64,000 bases of DNA from the NCBI GenBank assembly GCA_024663395.1, contig JANFAH010000029.1:744001-808000 (forward strand), read 5' to 3'. The notes below the pieces were generated by a model. It was given only the letters and a program-made list of their open reading frames with translations, was not told the DNA's origin and searched no databases. Source of the DNA: Pisolithus tinctorius (lineage: Eukaryota; Basidiomycota; Agaricomycetes; Boletales; Pisolithaceae). Each line of letters opens with the position of its first letter. Positions within the stretch are counted from its first letter, which is position 1. Below are positions 23,178 to 32,716 of the stretch, in pieces. Both the position numbers and the translations under genes were made by a program.

Positions 23178-23690
23178 ATGTCGGTCGCCAAAGCGCTCTT
23201 GCGGGCCCTTGTCCCCTTCCCGAAGTTACTCGTCGCCATTGCCAAACGATGTTCCTTTACAACATTACGCTTGTTGCGATACCTTTTTTCGTTGTGGAAC
23301 GCATCAGCTCGGAAGTGGAACCGAGAGCATTTGTTGGACCATAACGCAGATCCCTCGAGATCGCCCGGCGTTAGTGGGGAGGTGGGTGCCAGCGTCGAGA
23401 GTGCTACGATATTATGCTCTGAGGTTGAAGGCTCTGCCTCGGGTCGCAGACTTTCGCCACCTGGCATGGGACAAGTGAGCTATTTTCCTAACAAGTTATA
23501 GATCTTCATGACATGATATCGGTGTCGAGTCCACAGATATAACGTCTGTCGAGGGTAGAATTTCCAATCCGAGCGGTATGCAATCTACCATGCCACGCAG
23601 CACGAATCTGCTCCAGTCCAACGTCCAAAACTATCTGCCGGAACAACCGGCTGATGAGAGTCAGTACGTGACAACTGAGTGATTACCGCA
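23178..23690 (+). pseudogene. Membrane-family gene G, 3'-truncated
   Basis: Exon 1 encodes MSVAKALLRALVPFPKLL, then AKRCSFTTLRLLRYLFSLW, and a linker. An exon 2 equivalent follows to about 23,690. The sequence then switches abruptly to the GH3 3' flank (cgcacctgatctctgcg), so exons 3-6 are absent. The related gene H at 30,577 keeps all exons, which shows that G lost its 3' part by deletion. Confidence 0.8.
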
Positions 23691-23873
23691 CCTGATCTCT
23701 GCGAGCCTATGGTTCAACCTCCTAGCTGCAAAAGTATCAAGCCTTTCATTCCATAACCGACTCGCAAAGAGTAAACAGTACAAAGAAAAGTACACTAAGT
23801 TACATATACATGGCGTGATTAAATGAAGACTATCACAACAAATACTATTCACCCTCCCTCGTTTCACGCTCTA

Positions 23874-26164
23874 TCAGATATCATACATAACCCGTTCTTC
23901 CAACCATGCACGGTCGGCCTCGCCCCAGATCACAACAGGCACCTTAACCTGTCCGGAGGCAGCACCCTTCGTCTTGACCTTCCATTCTCTGAAATCGCCG
24001 AATGTACCAGGTCGAACCACCCGAACGCAGGGTACACCGATTTTTCCTATTCGACTATCTTTCAGGTAATTCTCGTTGTGTTTCTGCAGTTGGTCATGCA
24101 AGGCATCAGGTACCACAGAAATATTTGCGCCTGAAAGAATTTTGGTTTTATTAGGCTGCGCTAGAACTCGGAGGGTGCGTCTCCCCAAGAATACTCAGAG
24201 ACTCACCAGCCTTTCCCTGCAATTCTACAACGAACGCATACCGAGCAACAGCCTGGCGGTAGTCAGGGGAAACGCAGAACTCTGAAACTCTTCCAAACAA
24301 GTCTGACGTTGCATCGACGACTTGGCGCAGCTGCGTTTCAGTTGTCACCTCGTTCGCAAGGCGGATGTGCATGCTAAAAATGATATATCCGCCATCGACT
24401 CGTGCATTCATGTACCAGGGAAGTTCGAACACTCACTTTCGCCGCTACAGTGAAGGAGTAATCAGATACATCAAACTGACTAGAAAGAAAGAAAGAAACG
24501 TACCTCGATGTACCTGATAAGGGGTTGTCCATCGCGAGGGTCGAATCCCGCGATCTCAACGACATCGCCAAGGCGATACCGCCAGAATCCGTCTCTCGCT
24601 GTCAGAACTACTTCGTATTTCTTTCCCGACTCGACGTTCCACTGATTCAAAAATGGGTCGGCGCTTCGTGACAAGCACGCAAGGCAAACAGAAACTCACA
24701 GATTGAGCGAGGTATTTGGATTCCTCCGGGTCGTCCACAGGCAGGAACTCGATGACGTCGTCGGAACCGACAACCTTGTACAGGTTAAGGTCCCTTGGAT
24801 CGTACGCCATAGCCAAATACGCCTCGCTACTTGCAATGGCCAACGTCTGCACAGATACCTCGGGACCAATGTAATGCCGGATCTACATGGTCGAGTGTGT
24901 CAGGACACACCAAAATACGGGACGAAGGGTTGTAACTTACCTCTGGGATGACTGTAGCAAATGGACCACTTGCATTCGCCAGAATTGCACGCAGCTGTGG
25001 CCAAATCTGTTTGAACCATCCAGGGGTATCAGTTGCTTTTCCAATCCTGCGCAACTCCTCGGCACGATCTGGGTTGGGCTGAAGGAACCGCTGTAAAGCA
25101 AAGCAGAGAATCAGCGCCGCATGACGATGACCCTTGTTGCTGCCATCGCAGAGGCGTACCTGAAGATTATCCTTCACGCCTTCGATTCCGTCTAAATCTG
25201 GTATGACGCCCGTTTCGATGCAGCGAATGAGATTTTCCCAATGATCGTCAACCGTGCGACATAAATCCCGGCATGAAGTCGTGAACACGCTGTTGATAGT
25301 CTCGAGTTTGGGTTCCACCAATGCAAAGAGAGCATGCATGAAGAGGAACGATTTGTAGTTGGTGATGAAGGAGACGGCGATGGGCGAGGAGTAGTTAGGA
25401 ACTGTGGATGGGGGTTAATGGGGTCTTGTACAGGAGAAGAAAGCTAAACTGACTCTTTAGAGTTGCAGCGAAAGCGTCTCTTTCCACAGGCTACAAGTAG
25501 ATAGTATGGTGGGTTCAGCTAGCAAGACTGGATTTTTCCTAATAGAACCTACCATATTGTTTTCTATGCGGCCCAAACCGCTCGTCAGCAGGCAAACGGG
25601 TATGTGTTTGGCTATTTCTCCATCCTCGTTAAGAGGAGTCACGACCTGACGGTATGCAAGGGAAAACATGATACAGTTCTTGCCCGTTCCGTTCTTGCTC
25701 TGCGGGTTGGCAAGTCGGACAGTCTCGGCCATCGCCCTTGACATGTGGTCTGGATGACGGTATTTGGGGAAGTATTTTGCTGCGCCTCCTGACGTGCCCG
25801 AGGAGTGGGCAATAAAGACGGGAAGGCCAGGGGCCATAAGGTTCTCCACTGAGGACTTGTTGCACGTGGGCTCGAAGAAGCGGGAGATGACGGGGAGGTA
25901 GTCCTCGTAAACACTCAATCCTACGTTATTGTGATAGATCTCGAACAACTCTTCCGCAGAGTAATCCGGAGCGTCTATCTGACTACCGCCATCGGTGAGA
26001 TTAAGCACAGCCCGGAATCGCGGTAAAACATTGGATTCCTTGAAGTAAGTAGTAGCAGAGTTGGTCTTCACGAGGTACGACAGTACGTCCAGCGCCTGTC
26101 CGCGAAGCCGCTCTACGAGCTCTGGAGTGAGTGAGGTAATGGGTGTAGGAGGTAGGCTGTTCAT
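23874..26164 (-). CDS. GH3-family protein 1 (GH3 auxin-responsive promoter family)
   Basis: The minus-strand start MNSLPP at 26164 is conserved in the second copy. Exon 1 (26164-25553) contains IAHSSGTSGGAAKYFPKY, the nucleotide-binding signature of GH3 enzymes, and ends NNM. Later exons encode CRTVDDHWENLIRCIETG, GWFKQIWPQLRAIL, SSEAYLAMAYDPRDLNLYK, DDVIEFLP, RYRLGDVVEIAGFDPRDG and the C-terminal FGDFREWKVKTKG, then SGQVKVPVV. Plant GH3 proteins adenylate acids such as indole-acetate or jasmonate and couple them to amino acids; fungal members are uncharacterised as far as I know. One donor reads GTCAGT where copy 2 reads GTAAGT, still GT but weaker. Around 24,370-24,480 I could not fix the exon joins with certainty. 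It lies tail to tail with truncated gene G. Confidence 0.85.
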
Positions 26165-28232
26165 AATGAAGTGAAGAGTGAAGCTAAAAAGAACACAACG
26201 CAGAGAGGTTGAGTTGATCAGTGCTTCCCCCATGCTTAGTCCATGATCACTTTATACTGTACGACTCTGATGTAGGCGACCTCATCGTTGGCATAAGTCT
26301 GGTTACCTCGATATGATCGGGAGCGGTAGGGGAACTTGGATGGCCAACGTCGTAGTACGTCGTGGTAAGATCATTGCTGTGTTGATTTGGATTGAATAGA
26401 CTCCTTGATATCCATAAACGGCGAGTATTGATCATGTGTTTTGCTGTGTCATTTCGACAAGCTAAATTGAATTATGTGTTGCACGAAGGACTTGATTGAA
26501 TCCTAAAACATTGCACGCACCGTACAGACGTTTGATTTAGATTTGTCGCAGACGAAACGCGCGTTTCCCTCCACAGTACTTACCGGGATGGACTGCTGCT
26601 GTAAGCCTATAACCACACCAGACTGTGCCAACGTCCCTATGCGCGATTTAGAATCCGTAACTATCGCGGACGACGATGTCATGATCATTGATATACAGGA
26701 ACAGGTGTTCCCGTTATCAAAATCGGAAAATCCTGTGCGTGAAATGTGAGTAGATCTCATGGTGATAGGTCTTTCCCTCCAATGGTCGCCATGGGCACTT
26801 AGAAAATGCGGAATACTCGGGTGCCTCGTGATACGATGATGGCTGCCTATCACAATACACGCGCGCAACTTGTAAGGGGGAACAGCGAGGCCTGAGACAA
26901 AACCGGGAGACATGATATAACGTCATACAAAGTTAGTTGAATATCATACTGTCCACATCTTTCCCGCTTCCAAAATTTTAGTCAGTGACCACGTACCATA
27001 ACTTCGGAACCCAACTACGACTTATTGCTGTTAGTTGATCTCCTCTGACGTGTGAGATGCACAGGATGGGCGATGTCGTCGGATTTAGGTGGAAACGATC
27101 AGAAATGGAATGTAACGTGCCTCCGACGTACCAGCAGAAGTACTTTCTGACAACTTGTCTCCATTTTCCTTAAACTGCGGCAAGTGTGGGAGGTATTCCA
27201 GTGTCGTTCGAGTGCACTCGACCTTCCCTGAGTCGAACTGAGGCACACCTTCTGAATGGAATTACATCCCGTCGCGAAACCAGTGGAAGTCGCAGGTGAG
27301 GCTGTTTTGCCCGCTCTCTCCGTGACGTAGGGTAGGTTCTCAATATACCTCGCAATGGATTTCGGCCGGCATGGGCGGTCTAACTTACCAATGGTTTCTA
27401 CTTGGAGCTCTTTGACTTGGGCTGTGCCTACGTTACGAGGTCCTGCCGTTATGGAGCACATGTCATGATCGTGTTAGCCAGCATGCCAGGTTGAAGGCGA
27501 TCGACCGGACTCTCCCACGCCCGTGGGGCCAGAGTGCGGAAATTTGAGACGGAATCCGTATGTACTTACTGCATGTAAGTGTATCTTGTACAAGTGGTAA
27601 AGTTGTACACTAGGCGCCGGGAATTTCCGACAGTCAACAGCCCGGCAAACGTGTTCCCTTGAACTCAACTTGCTAAGCCACCACCGAACACCGTCACCTA
27701 ACCTTAGCCACTCGTTGTCCTGCTTTCTGGACGCAATTGGACGGAAAAGTGGTGCACCATAGGTACACATTATTATTTAATGGACCCTCCCCATGATGTG
27801 GATGAGTGTGGGTGGTATGCAGTAGAAACAACTCGCGAAAGGCTATTCCACAGAGGACCTGGCATTCTCTTCTTACACCGTTCAAGGTGCGACCTTCGTC
27901 AATTTCCTGCACGTTGACTACTATGTCCCAAACATCGGCCTCTTTTACCATACACAGCACTCAATTCCAGCTCATGGTGATAATAAAGGGTATATTAATT
28001 TTACACAAAGATATGCACTCTCGGACGACACCTTTATACACAACCAATTTATAGCACAAGGCTCTCTACGTGTACGACAACCCCACCCAACTTCAAAGTG
28101 TTCCCGACGCCCGGCCTCGCTGTCGCATTCCCACCGGGATCCTTGATAGCTACGAACCCTGAAGGGTAGAAGGAATAAAAAAATGTTCGAACGTTTGAAT
28201 GGAAGGTATCATTTTTGAATGTTCGGGATCTG
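26165..28232. other. Non-coding spacer conserved in both duplicated blocks
   Basis: No gene is recognised between the GH3 gene and the secreted protein gene. The matching spacer in block 2 is 39,999-42,044. One short plus-strand segment (about 27,855-27,960) can be read SYTVQGATFVNFLHVDYY and has relatives at about 41,705-41,800 and, inverted, at about 48,480-48,560. It may be a relic of a gene. Confidence 0.5.
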
Positions 28233-28782
28233 TTAAAATGCAGCACCGAACAGTGGCGCGCCGACGATCGCTGCAAGACCGGCAGCCTGCCAAGTAGATA
28301 ACCCTGCGGACGGGCCTCTGCTACCCCCACCAGTGCTGCTACCACCGCCAATGCTACTTCCACCGCTGACAATACCAGAGCAGAAATCCGTCCCAGTCGT
28401 GCAAGTTGAACCAACGGGGCAACCTGGATACGGTATAAGCGACTGAAAACCTATCATAACGTTGGAGGACAGGGTACCCACAACCACCAATTTGGTCATC
28501 GCAGCAAAAGGAATCGACGCTGCAGCATTCATTGTCAGTACACTGTTCTGTAAAGATGTTCTGTGAGACTGGTGTGAAGAAGGATCGCAGGTAGAGTGTC
28601 ATACGATCACCAGTGGGACATTCTAACGTCTGTCTCTGCGCGAACTTCGCGCTACGTCCCAAGAGTCCGGTGAGAGCCCTGGGCGTGTGTGAGTTGTGTA
28701 CACGCGGCGTTGAATCGTCCGCGTGAACGAAAGCGAGCTGAGCAGAAAGCAATAACAGCACAATGCAAAAGAGACGGAACAT
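28233..28782 (-). CDS. Small secreted Cys-rich protein, probably GPI-anchored (copy 1, intact)
   Basis: The protein starts MFRLFCIVLLLLSAQLAFVHA, a clear signal peptide. A processed segment follows with Cys pairs (NECCSVDSFCCDD), then CPVGSTCTTGTDFCSG. A Gly/Ser linker leads to a C-terminal hydrophobic tail (LAAIVGAPLFGAAF) typical of GPI attachment. One intron is clear (about 64 bp, gtggttgtggg to tatccag) and joins DDQIG to CPVGS; a second of about 60 bp is possible before EQC. Such small secreted proteins sit on the cell wall or membrane of mushrooms; role unknown. The start is the first ATG with the signal peptide. Confidence 0.75.
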
Positions 28783-29789
28783 GACGAAGGTCAGTTGCCC
28801 AGGGGACGCTGAGGGAGATTTGACAAGTGAACCTACATTTTATATGAGGGTGACACGGGGGCAAAGCGGGGGAGTCGTCGGTTGCTGTAATTAACCTTTT
28901 CTCTATCAAGTTCAGATCTAAAGGTTGAGTTGCTGTGAAGTTATTGCTGGCGTCAGATGGTAGTAGCCTTTTCTTTACTATCAATCAGGACTGTCGTAAA
29001 CGACTTGGCTGTGTGAGGGACGACCAAGAACATATATGGGAACTAGACAAGCACTTCACTATTGTGTGTGTTATGTGCATACGTACGAGGCAGTGTCAAC
29101 CTCGTCCATTTCCGCCAACCTGCCACCCATGTATGTCAGACAAGTTCAACATTCCACAGGACTTCGCGTAAGGGGTGCCGTCTGGGACCGTACAGCCCCG
29201 TGGCACCAATACAAGGTTCAACAGCAGAGATGTATGGAAAACCCGACGGTCGCGCTTCATTTTTGCTTGTTGTCTGCAACCATTCTTCATTTGGAAATTT
29301 GTACTTTGCGACTTTCAATTTTCCACTTTGTATTTTTCACCTCGCAGTTTTGCACTTTGCACTTTTCATTTTTCACTTTGTGCTTTTCACTAGAACAGGG
29401 CCGTCGCCGCCGGCAGGCGATGCACACACCAAATGCACCACACGAACCAGGCAACATACGTGCTGTGAATACGATGTACAGTTCAAGCTGTAAGTGCTGC
29501 TGTATGTGATGCCGGCTGGTGGGATTTGCCGTGCGGAGTTGATTTAGAGGCATATGCGCGGATATCGAAAAAAGCGTCTTATTTTCGGGCTGGAGTGACC
29601 TTGTAAATTGCAAACAGGGTGACTTTGCGGTTTTCACTTTTCCATTTTTCTCAGATGACTTAGTACTGACTTGGTCAATTTTTGCAAGTGAAAACTCGAT
29701 TTCCGTAAGTCGAAAATGTCGAAGTCAAAGTATCAAAAGTGCAATGTCAGCATGTCATGTGAGCCGAAACACTGGACGAGTAGTTCCAC
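28783..29789. other. Intergenic, low-complexity T-rich tract
   Basis: No gene recognised. Bases about 29,310-29,395 are a degenerate repeat of 'ttttcactttg'-like units, and 29,620-29,660 has more of the same. Open frames across the tract come from its composition. Confidence 0.5.
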
Positions 29790-29985
29790 AATAAGATACG
29801 TGGGGGAATCGTTCTGGTAGGACATATTCCGAAGAGGTATTTCTGTTAACGTGTCCAAGCGTGTCGTTGTGACAGCGTTCCTCTTAGTGCGTCTGGGAAG
29901 ATTCTGCGTCATGAACTTCACGAGCGTGCTGCGTCAGATATGATATATGGTCAGATTGGAGTCCGTGGTAAACTGTGAAGACGGG
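29790..29985 (+). pseudogene. CoA ligase 3'-end remnant
   Basis: This matches 22,335-22,530: the end of ligase exon 8 (acgtgggggaatcgttctgg), the last intron and exon 9. The rest of the gene is absent. It marks the left edge of duplicated block 2. Confidence 0.85.
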
Positions 29986-30104
29986 TATTGCTGCGAGAGC
30001 GGTTTTCTGTGCGCTATGTCTTACGACGGCGGGAGCACGTTGGAGCAGGAAGATTAGTCGGTTTGTTCGCCATATTCCGCTGTTTTTGGGACTCTATCTC
30101 GTCC

Positions 30105-30325
30105 CTAGGAGACGCACCGCTTCCAACTTTGGGGCGCTCCCAATGCTGGAAGGTTGTTGCAAGGTAAATCACTTTTTCACGTTCGTTCCGTTGCAGTTTG
30201 ATACTCAGGAAATGGCGCCTTTCTTGTTGGAATATGCCATTCGTCCGAGTCTGCTTGACTACCAACTGTCGAGTAGCGCAGAGAGACTGGTCGACGTCGT
30301 TGGTACGACTGAGTCACGAGAGTAA
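30105..30325 (+). other. Exon-like segment between ligase remnant and gene H
   Basis: Open frame LPMLEGCCK, a possible short intron, then FDTQEMAPFLLEYAIRP and LLDYQLSSSAERLVDVV. Its block 1 counterpart (22,700-22,900) has lost a base. The protein-like composition suggests it was once coding; I recognise no family. Confidence 0.3.
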
Positions 30326-30576
30326 GTTGCAAATAATTATATTTCCCCGATCACAGCGCACAAAAGGAATGGATTAATGTTCTGTGGCGAACGGAGAAAT
30401 GGAACTATGACAAAAGCAATTGCGACTGCTGCTGCTTTTATCACGGTTCGATTCCTCCGTTCGCCGATGACACAGCGATATCTCGGCCGACAAGGTCAAC
30501 GACAAATCCTGTGCTTTACGTTGTTTGTTTCCATCCTGTGGCCGGAGATTCAAGTGTTAAGTGTTCCAATCCCATC

Positions 30577-31867
30577 ATGTCGGTCACCGAAGCGCTCTTA
30601 CGGACCCTTGTCCCCTTCCCGAAGTTACTCGTCGCCATTGCCAAACGATGTTCCTCTGCAACATTACATTTGCTGCGATGCCCCTTTTCGTTGTGGAACA
30701 CATCAGCTCAGAAGTGGAAACGAGAACATTCGTCGGAAGACAACGCAGATCCGTCGAGATTGCCTGACATAGGTGCGGAGGTGGGTGCCAGTGTCGAGAG
30801 TGCTACGATATTATGCTCCGAGGATTAAGGCTCGGCCTCGGGTCGCAGACTTTCGCCATGGGAACAGAGACAGTGAGCAGCTTTCTTGACAAGTCATGTG
30901 CTGTATCTTCATGGCCTGATGTCGGCGTCAAGCCCGCAGCTATGCTGTCTGCCGAGGGTAGAGGTTCCAACTTGAGCATTCCGCAACCCAGCGTGCGTTC
31001 CAGCACGAATCTACTCGAGTCGAACCCCCCCAAATTATCTACCAACACACACGGCTGATTAGAGTGAGTACGTGACACCAGAGTCACGATCTTGGTGTCC
31101 AGACTGACCATGTCGCATCCAAGTTTACAGGGCGGCGCACCTCCTATCAGCATAGTGCTATTACCGTTAGATCTATGGTTCTGGTTTATCTCACTCGACC
31201 GTCCCGGGATTGTCAAACGCTCCCTGGGAGCTACACGGAGTCATCTTCACGCGGACGACAAGGAGTGGATAGTTTTCCCGCAGAAGTTTCAAAACGACGT
31301 CGACAACGTCACTTGAGTGTGACATACGTATCCGATACTGAGTTCTTGCAGGCTACCGTCCCGCTGAGCGGGAATCTCAGTTTTTTGAGTCTTATCTCCC
31401 AGAATGGGTTGTCGTACTTGCCTCAACGGCTTAGTTACTCGTCCCTCTTGTCTGCGTTGGGAAGTATCTGGGTGGGACTGGCGGTCCGTACACCGAGATT
31501 CTTGGTGAGTGATCATAAAGCTTGGTTCAATGGCCGGTCTCATTGAAGTAACATCCAGCCAGACTCCTCGATATTTTGTTTCGAAGTCATGGTATGTATA
31601 CTAGCGCTCCCATTCGTTCTCTTCCTATATAGGTGCGTAAGAAGCGTGCTTCATTAGGTGTCACTATTCACGAGCACGTTTTATAGCATTATTTTTTTTA
31701 TTTCCGCGCTCATTGCGCACTTCAGCACCAATACAGCGACGGAAGAGACTTTTGTAGCTAGTTTAGTCGTGGGCTTCCTGATCATGTGCCTCATTTTGTA
31801 CTGGCTTATCACGGTGCCCTCAGAGGTTTTGCCTGTGGAGGGTGCAGCAGGTGGAGGTCAGGCTTAA
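30577..31867 (+). pseudogene. Membrane-family gene H (B-type-like), probably inactive
   Basis: All six exon equivalents are present: exon 1 from 30577 (MSVTEALLRTLVPFPKLL), exon 3 about 31,130-31,313, exon 4 from about 31,354 (ATVPLSGNLSFLSL), exon 5 about 31,559-31,632 (VCILALPFVLFLY), exon 6 to 31867 (LILYWLITVPSE). Two lesions are visible. GAT TAA replaces GAT GAA at the end of the exon 1 acidic linker (about 30,826). The exon 3 donor (CTGGTGAG in paralogues) is lost by a small deletion, leaving an in-frame TGA near 31,314. Alternative splicing could hide these, so inactivation is likely but not certain. Confidence 0.7.
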
Positions 31868-32107
31868 TGACCTGAACATACGCCTTTTCATGATTCTAGA
31901 GAAGGGGATACCTCCCGACAAGGTGGTCGACTAAGCCGCACAGATATCTCTTGATAGGTGCTACGAAAAGTGATCTGCTTGCGTAGATGCTTGAAGCTAA
32001 CTTCGTCGAGTAGAAGGGAAACTTGTCTAAACCATGATCCTACAGTATCGGTACGTAGTATGTACATTGAATGTAGAACTGCATGCTTTGGCCCACCGTC
32101 GTCCGCT

Positions 32108-32171
32108 ATGGTTGTCCAAGCGGTACTCTCATTAAGTTTTGACCATTTTCCAAAGTTTATTTATGTCAGGT
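32108..32171 (+). pseudogene. D-type membrane gene, 5' relic
   Basis: Only about 60 bases remain: MVVQAVLSLSFDHFPKF, matching the first residues of gene D (MVVQALLRIFGRFPKFF). It begins 241 bp after the stop of gene H, the same spacing as the other B-type/D-type pairs (245-246 bp). Downstream, 32,172-32,359 holds nothing recognised. Confidence 0.7.
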
Positions 32172-32364
32172 GACAGTAGTGACCTGAAAACCTGCCAGCC
32201 AGTCATAAACGTGAGTAATAAATATCGTCTGTGCCGTGCAGCGTCAAACTATTAGGCAGTCGGACCGTGCACCACGCTGCACTGCCCAAAGGTTGGAGCC
32301 TACTCTCGTCCGCTTGCCCCGCCCCCACTGTTAGTGCACCAACAGGCAGCATTGGTACTCTTCA

Positions 32365-32704
32365 TGTTAGGAATGATGCGTGCGCGGTGACTGACGTTGG
32401 GGTGATTAGGTACAAGCGAGGTTGTGTACGAGGGTGCTCGGTTTGAGACTCAGCGTGCTCAGGCAGGAATGCGGGTCGACGAGGTGACGTTCTCGTCTCA
32501 TAGGGATTCTATCCCCTGCGGTAGCTACCTTATATCTACGTCGTGTATTTGATATCTCGTCTGTTGGGGCGCATCCGCCCTTACTCCCGCCTTTGTATTT
32601 TTCACTTTGCTTGTCCCCCTTCTTGGGGTTATGACATATATCCCGCGCTCTCTGCGCGTCATCATTTCCTTATTTGGGTGTGACGGCAGGTTAGTATTCC
32701 TACA
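32365..32704 (-). repeat. Copia 3' LTR (element is on the minus strand)
   Basis: Begins tgttagg and ends ctaca, with TG..CA termini. 340 bp, collinear with 37142-37481. The purine tract gagggggag (minus strand, 32705-32713) abuts it, as expected for the start of plus-strand DNA synthesis. Confidence 0.95.
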
Positions 32705-32716
32705 CTCCCCCTCAAG
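32705..32716 (-). other. Copia polypurine tract
   Basis: On the minus strand the sequence next to the 3' LTR reads ttgagggggag. It overlaps the very end of the polyprotein frame, whose natural stop lies at about 32,712. Confidence 0.8.

Larger units (their letters stand above)
23690..28860. repeat. Segmental duplication block 1 (GH3 + secreted protein part)
   Basis: This stretch is collinear with about 37,515-42,690, including non-coding DNA between the two genes. The wider duplicated block also takes in the ligase 3' end and the membrane-family gene (22.3-23.7 kb against 29.8-31.1 kb). Confidence 0.85.

Noticed and set aside
29036..29509. Overlapping Phe-rich open frames of up to 157 codons
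   Set aside because: Produced by the T-rich 'ttttcactttg' low-complexity tract.
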